From JACDER01 sp036394915 (GTDB lineage: Bacteria; Actinomycetota; Thermoleophilia; Gaiellales; Gaiellaceae): a stretch of 16,350 nt of DNA. Both the position numbers and the translations under genes were made by a program. This document shows positions 13,160 through 16,350 of the stretch, one piece after another; position 1 is the first letter of the stretch; each line of letters opens with the position of its first letter. The notes below the pieces were generated by a model. It worked only from the letters and a program-made list of their open reading frames with translations. It ran no database searches and was not told where the DNA came from. The DNA lies in assembly GCA_036394915.1 (NCBI GenBank), contig DASWEE010000082.1, forward strand, positions 1-16,350, in the 5' to 3' direction.

Positions 13160-14553
13160 GGAGGGGCGCCGGCCGGGACCTTCTGCCTGCCTGCGCGCGC
13201 CGCCTTGAGCGCGAAGCGGAGCATCGCCCGCGGGATCCGCTGTGCTCGCTGGAGCGTCTGCTCGAGTGCCGAGACGAAGTACTCGATGTCGGCCTCCGAG
13301 ACGGTCAGAGCGGGGATCGCCTTGAGGACGTTCATCTTGTGTCCCGCGGTCTGGATCAGGATCGCGTGGTCCGCAAAGAGCGGGACGGCGACGAGCTGGC
13401 CGAAGATGCCGGGCTGCGTCCGCTCGAGCATCCGCCAGGTTCTGCTCCCTCCGGGCGGCTCCTGAAACTCGATCGCCCACATCAACCCGAGCCCGCGCAC
13501 GCCGCGGACGACGTCGTAGCGCTCGACGAGCGGGCGAGTCCGCTCGAGCAGGAGCTCGCCGAGGCGCGCCGAGCGCTCGACGAGGCCCTGCTCGTCCAGT
13601 TCGTGCAGGGTGGCGAGACCGGCCGCCATCCCCAGGTCGTTGGGCGCGAACGTCGAGCCGTGGCTGACCGCGTGCTCGAGCGAGTCGAAGACCTGGTCGT
13701 AGACCCAGGCGCTCATGACGCAGGCGCCCACGGGGACGTAGCCGCCCGAGAGCGATTTGGACACGGTCACGATGTCGGGCTCGAGCTCCCAGTGCTCGAG
13801 CGCGAACATGCGCCCGGTGCGCCCGAGACCGGTCTGGATCTCGTCCACGCAGAACAGCGTCCCGTAGCGCCGGCAGAGCTCCTGGGCCCCCTGAAGATAG
13901 CCTGCGTCCGGGAGGTTGACGCCCTTCCCCTGGACCGGCTCGACCAGGAAGAGGGCGACGTCCTCCTGGCGCAGCTCCTGCTCGAGGGCGTCGAGATCGT
14001 TGAACGGAACCTTGCCGAAGCCGGGAAGGAGAGGGCCGAAGCGGTCGGTGAACTCCGAGGTCGCGGTTGCCGAGAGCGAGCCGAGCGTGAGCCCGTGGAA
14101 GGCGTGCTCCGCGGTCAGGACGCGGCTGCGTCCCGCCGCGGCGCGGCCGAGCTTGATCGTGGCCTCGATTGCCTCGGTGCCCGAGCTAGTGAACAGGACG
14201 CGCTCGCTGCGGCCGGGGAGGCGGCGCAGGAGCTCCTGTGCAAGCAGTCCGGGCAGCAGGCTCACCCCGAGCTGCACCGACCCGGGTGTGTCGAGCTCCA
14301 TCGCGTCGGAGAGCACTTTGCGGACGCGCGGGTTGTTCCGCCCGACGTTGAACATCCCGAAGCCGCCGTACATGTCGAGGAAGCGGCGCCCGTCCGCGGC
14401 GAACAGGTACTGGCCCTCGGCGCGGCTCCACGTCTGGTCGAAGCCGATCGTGCGCAGCATCCGGATGAACTGTGGGTTGATCGTGCGTGCGTAGAGGTCG
14501 TAGTCCTCGCCGGCGTGGGCGGCCAGCAGCTCGCGCAGATCGAGCTCGGGCAT
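13156..14553 (-). CDS. Class III (PLP-dependent) aminotransferase
   Basis: 465-residue fold-type I aminotransferase of the ornithine/acetylornithine/putrescine group. Visible signatures: cofactor phosphate loop SSGTEA (123-128), AEHAFHGLTLG (148-158), the PLP-ring-binding CVDEIQTGLGRTG (235-247, with Asp237), the Schiff-base Lys266 in TVSKSLSGGYVPVGA, and the STFAPNDLG motif (300-308). The N-terminal part, YARTINPQFIRMLRTIGFD, is longer than in simple acetylornithine aminotransferases. The basic C-terminal tail (about 440-465) lacks family motifs. The ATG is preceded six bases upstream by a TACGCT box and has no ribosome-binding site. Its stop overlaps the biotin carboxylase start, so the two products are made together; a shared catabolic pathway feeding an acyl-CoA to the carboxylase is inference. 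The amino donor is unknown. Confidence 0.9.
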   Translation of the reverse strand: MPELDLRELLAAHAGEDYDLYARTINPQFIRMLRTIGFDQTWSRAEGQYLFAADGRRFLDMYGGFGMFNVGRNNPRVRKVLSDAMELDTPGSVQLGVSLLPGLLAQELLRRLPGRSERVLFTSSGTEAIEATIKLGRAAAGRSRVLTAEHAFHGLTLGSLSATATSEFTDRFGPLLPGFGKVPFNDLDALEQELRQEDVALFLVEPVQGKGVNLPDAGYLQGAQELCRRYGTLFCVDEIQTGLGRTGRMFALEHWELEPDIVTVSKSLSGGYVPVGACVMSAWVYDQVFDSLEHAVSHGSTFAPNDLGMAAGLATLHELDEQGLVERSARLGELLLERTRPLVERYDVVRGVRGLGLMWAIEFQEPPGGSRTWRMLERTQPGIFGQLVAVPLFADHAILIQTAGHKMNVLKAIPALTVSEADIEYFVSALEQTLQRAQRIPRAMLRFALKAARAGRQKVPAGAPP

Positions 14554-14559
14554 GGCGAG

Positions 14560-14569
14560 AGCGTAACCT
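14560..14569. promoter_or_regulatory. Overlapping divergent -10 boxes (bidirectional promoter)
   Basis: The 10-mer AGCGTAACCT holds TACGCT on the minus strand (14565-14560), six bases before the aminotransferase ATG, and TAACCT on the plus strand (14564-14569), ten bases before the epimerase ATG. The two boxes share the central TA. Only 26 bases separate the start codons and no ribosome-binding site is present on either side. Confidence 0.5.
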
Positions 14570-14579
14570 CGCGACGACG

Positions 14580-15458
14580 ATGAAGGTCTATGTCACCGGC
14601 GCCTCGGGCTTCATCGGAGCCCACGTCGCGCGTGAGCTCCGCGAGCGCGGCGCCGAGGTTCGTGAGGACTTCGTCGATCTTCTCGACTCGGCAGGACTCG
14701 AGCGTGCGATCGCCGGCTGCGACGCCGTCTTCCACGTCGCGGCTCTGTACAGCTTCGAGGATCCGGCCGAGCTGCTCGAGCGCGTCAACGTCGAGGGGAC
14801 GCGGCGGGTCCTGGAGGCGTGTGCGCGGAAGGGCGTCCGCCGGATCGTCCACACGAGCTCGTCGGGGACGTGTGGGCCCGTGCCGGGACGTCCCGCGACG
14901 GAGGAGGATCGACCGCCCGCGTGGGAGCTGGATGTCCCCTACAAGCGGACGAAGCTCGCCGCCGAGCGGGTCGCGCTGGCGGCGGCGCGCGACGGGCTCG
15001 ACGTCGTGGTCGTCAATCCGACGACGCCCGTGGGCGAAGGCGACTGGCGCCCGACGCCGACCGGACGGATGGTCGCCGGCGTCGCGACGGGCCGCTTCCG
15101 GGCATATCTGGACATCGGCCTGAACGTCGTCGACGTGCGCGACGTCGCTCGCGGCCATGTGCTCGCACTCGAGCAGGGGAAAGCAGGCGAGCGGTACATC
15201 CTCGGAGCGGTCGATCTGCCCCTGCGCGAGCTCTTCGGGGCGATTGCGGACCTCGCCGGACGGTCGCGGCCGCGAATTCGCGTGCCGTACGGGGTCGCGT
15301 GGTCGGCCGCGCGGATGGGACTCCTGAACCGAAACGAGGTGCTGCTCGCGCGCCTGCCCGCGTACTTCTCGTCGGAGAAGGCGGAGCGAGAGCTCGGGTA
15401 CCGGCCCGGTCCGATCGAGCCCGCGCTCGCACGGGCCGTCCGGGAGGCGCTCGGCTAG
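14580..15458 (+). CDS. NAD(P)-dependent epimerase/reductase of the HpnA/dihydroflavonol-reductase type (extended SDR)
   Basis: 292-residue extended short-chain dehydrogenase/reductase. The N-terminus has the nucleotide-binding TGASGFIG (Gly7, Gly10, Gly13), then HVAALYSF, the NVEGTRRVLEAC helix, HTSSSGT (91-97) and the catalytic YKRTK (Tyr121, Lys125). The stretches NPTTPVGEGDWRPTPTGRM and DIGLNVVDVRDVARGHVLAL closely follow the hopanoid-associated sugar epimerase HpnA pattern. The segment between the first helix and DLLD is shorter than usual: the typical LVR-containing strand after the Rossmann loop is compressed. No hopanoid gene is nearby, so I give no symbol; a sugar-nucleotide or ketone substrate remains open. 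It is divergent from the aminotransferase across a 26-base gap. Its TAG shares CTAG with the convergent hydratase. Confidence 0.88.
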   Translation: MKVYVTGASGFIGAHVARELRERGAEVREDFVDLLDSAGLERAIAGCDAVFHVAALYSFEDPAELLERVNVEGTRRVLEACARKGVRRIVHTSSSGTCGPVPGRPATEEDRPPAWELDVPYKRTKLAAERVALAAARDGLDVVVVNPTTPVGEGDWRPTPTGRMVAGVATGRFRAYLDIGLNVVDVRDVARGHVLALEQGKAGERYILGAVDLPLRELFGAIADLAGRSRPRIRVPYGVAWSAARMGLLNRNEVLLARLPAYFSSEKAERELGYRPGPIEPALARAVREALG

Positions 15459-16207
15459 CCCTTCTCTTCGACGAACGTCGCGGCGCGGCGCTCGAGGAAC
15501 GCGCGCAGGCCCTCCTGCCCCTCCTCGCTCGTCCTGCGCTCGGCCGCGATCCTCGCCGTCTCGAGCCCGGTCGGCCGCTGCGCGACCAGGAGCTTCGCGG
15601 CGCGGATCGCGTCAGGGCCACCCTGGAGGATGGCGCCGATTATGTCGTCCACAACCTGCTGCGGCTCCGGCGACACCTCGTGGACGAGCCCAATCCGAAG
15701 TGCGGTCTCGGCGTCGAAGCGCTCGCCGGTGAGGAAGTAACGCCGAGCCCCGCCCGGGCCGATCTTCCGGAGCACGAACGGAGAGATCACGGCCGGGATG
15801 ATCCCCAGCCGCACCTCGGAGAACCCAAACACCGCATCCGGCGCGGCGATCGCGACGTCCGCGCACGCGACGAGGCCGCTCCCGCCACCGAGCGCGTACC
15901 CGTGCACCAGCGCCACCACGGGCGCCGGGCAGCTGTCGATCGCCTCGCACATCTCGTACAGCCGCATCGCGTCCTCGACGTTCTCGTCATAGGACAAATC
16001 AATCGACGAGCGCTGCCACTCGACATCCGCGCCGGCACAGAAGCTCGGGCCTTCGCCGGAGAGCACGACGACCCGGGCGTCGCCGACGAGCGTGAACGCC
16101 TCCGTCAGCTCCGCGATTGCGGCGGCGTCGAACGCGTTGCGCCGCTCGGGCCTCGCGAGCGTGACGCGGTAGACGGAGCCGTCCATCTCGGTCCGGAGCG
16201 CGCTCAT
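15455..16207 (-). CDS. Enoyl-CoA hydratase/isomerase family protein, LiuC-like
   Basis: 250-residue crotonase-fold enzyme. CoA and oxyanion-hole motifs are FCAGADVEW (57-65) and GYALGGGSGLVACADVAIA (103-121). Where typical enoyl-CoA hydratases carry the first catalytic Glu (rat Glu144), this has Gly111; the second catalytic Glu is present (Glu131, in FGFSEVRLG). The same Gly, together with VRLGIIPAVISPFV, RRYFLTGERFDA and the C-terminal EGQEGLRAFLERRA, is typical of methylglutaconyl-CoA hydratases of leucine and isoprenoid catabolism (LiuC/AtuE group), as far as I recall the family. That function is probable, not proven. The ATG has a TATGCT box eight bases upstream and no ribosome-binding site. 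It is divergent from the DapA-like gene. Confidence 0.88.
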   Translation of the reverse strand: MSALRTEMDGSVYRVTLARPERRNAFDAAAIAELTEAFTLVGDARVVVLSGEGPSFCAGADVEWQRSSIDLSYDENVEDAMRLYEMCEAIDSCPAPVVALVHGYALGGGSGLVACADVAIAAPDAVFGFSEVRLGIIPAVISPFVLRKIGPGGARRYFLTGERFDAETALRIGLVHEVSPEPQQVVDDIIGAILQGGPDAIRAAKLLVAQRPTGLETARIAAERRTSEEGQEGLRAFLERRAATFVEEKG

Positions 16208-16215
16208 CGCCGCCC

Positions 16216-16225
16216 AGCATAGAGT
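16216..16225. promoter_or_regulatory. Overlapping divergent -10 boxes (bidirectional promoter)
   Basis: AGCATAGAGT contains TATGCT on the minus strand (16221-16216), eight bases before the hydratase ATG, and TAGAGT on the plus strand (16220-16225), six bases before the GTG at 16232. As at 14560-14569, the boxes share the central TA and neither gene has a ribosome-binding site. Confidence 0.5.
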
Positions 16226-16231
16226 TGGAGC

Positions 16232-16350
16232 GTGGAACGCCGAGCCCTGGCCGCAGCGGCAACTCCGCTCAGAGACGGCGGATCGGCGCTCGACGAGGAC
16301 GCGTTCGCGCCGCTGATCGAGTTCCTCGCCGCCGGAGGGCTGGACGGCGT
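16232..16350 (+). CDS. DapA-family aldolase/synthase, N-terminal fragment cut by window edge
   Basis: Only 39 complete codons are inside the window. The sequence ATPLRDGGSALDEDAFAPLI followed by EFLAAGGLDGV matches the first strand and helix of the dihydrodipicolinate synthase (DapA)/N-acetylneuraminate lyase family of TIM-barrel, Schiff-base-forming aldolases: the opening TP(L/F) motif, then LDEDAF and GGLDGV. The catalytic Tyr and Lys lie beyond the window, so lysine biosynthesis and 2-keto-3-deoxy sugar cleavage cannot be distinguished. The GTG start fits the TAGAGT box six bases upstream; there is no ribosome-binding site. Confidence 0.75.
   Translation, partial: MERRALAAAATPLRDGGSALDEDAFAPLIEFLAAGGLDG

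Noticed and set aside
16232..16350. HMG-CoA lyase completing a leucine pathway
   Set aside because: The visible N-terminus matches the DapA/N-acetylneuraminate lyase pattern (TPLRDGG, LDEDAF, GGLDGV), not HMG-CoA lyase.

Overview
The window is GC-rich, densely packed actinobacterial chromosome. It most resembles the Thermoleophilia (Gaiellales/Solirubrobacterales). That placement is an inference from gene content: an F420/FMN split-barrel oxidoreductase, a small SCP2 protein, a zinc-ribbon/cyclase/ATPase/TPR giant, a subtilase-GAF pair, and many GTG starts without a ribosome-binding site. No rRNA, tRNA, CRISPR array, insertion sequence or phage gene was recognised.

Layout. 1-1331 (-): leucyl aminopeptidase PepA, cut by the window edge. 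1413-1595 (+): a 60-residue unknown protein. 1592-2524 (-): membrane-anchored polysaccharide deacetylase. 2525-2861: gene-free, with a divergent promoter and a block of hairpin repeats. 2862-4462 (+): Fsr-type MFS transporter coupled to a PPOX-fold oxidoreductase, then an SCP2 protein (4496-4807). 4808-5064: a second copy of the hairpin repeat plus a 72-bp imperfect palindrome. 5065-6533 (+): an intracellular subtilisin-like protease overlapping a GAF-domain protein. 6583-6825 (-): a small acidic, disordered, repeat-containing protein. 6929-8590 (+): an MFS transporter fused to a cyclic-nucleotide-binding domain. It overlaps by ATGA a class III nucleotidyl cyclase/ATPase/TPR gene (8587-11572) that a one-base frameshift interrupts. 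11549-14553 (-): class III aminotransferase followed by a biotin carboxylase-BCCP subunit. 14580-15458 (+): NAD-dependent epimerase/reductase. 15455-16207 (-): LiuC-like enoyl-CoA hydratase. 16232-end (+): start of a DapA-family aldolase/synthase.

How it may work together. The strongest functional unit is the transporter/cyclase pair: a predicted cyclic-nucleotide-binding transporter translationally coupled to a predicted cyclic-nucleotide-making enzyme. The aminotransferase, biotin carboxylase and LiuC-like hydratase suggest amino-acid or branched acyl-CoA catabolism, but no carboxyltransferase subunit is present. The subtilase and GAF protein look like a cytoplasmic sensor/protease pair.

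Architecture. Eight genes that begin a transcription unit have a TANNNT box 6-10 bases before the start codon and no ribosome-binding site, as expected for leaderless mRNAs. Two divergent pairs share overlapping -10 boxes on opposite strands. Convergent pairs end in shared palindromic stop tetramers (TTAA, CTAG). Two intergenic regions carry the same family of modular hairpins.
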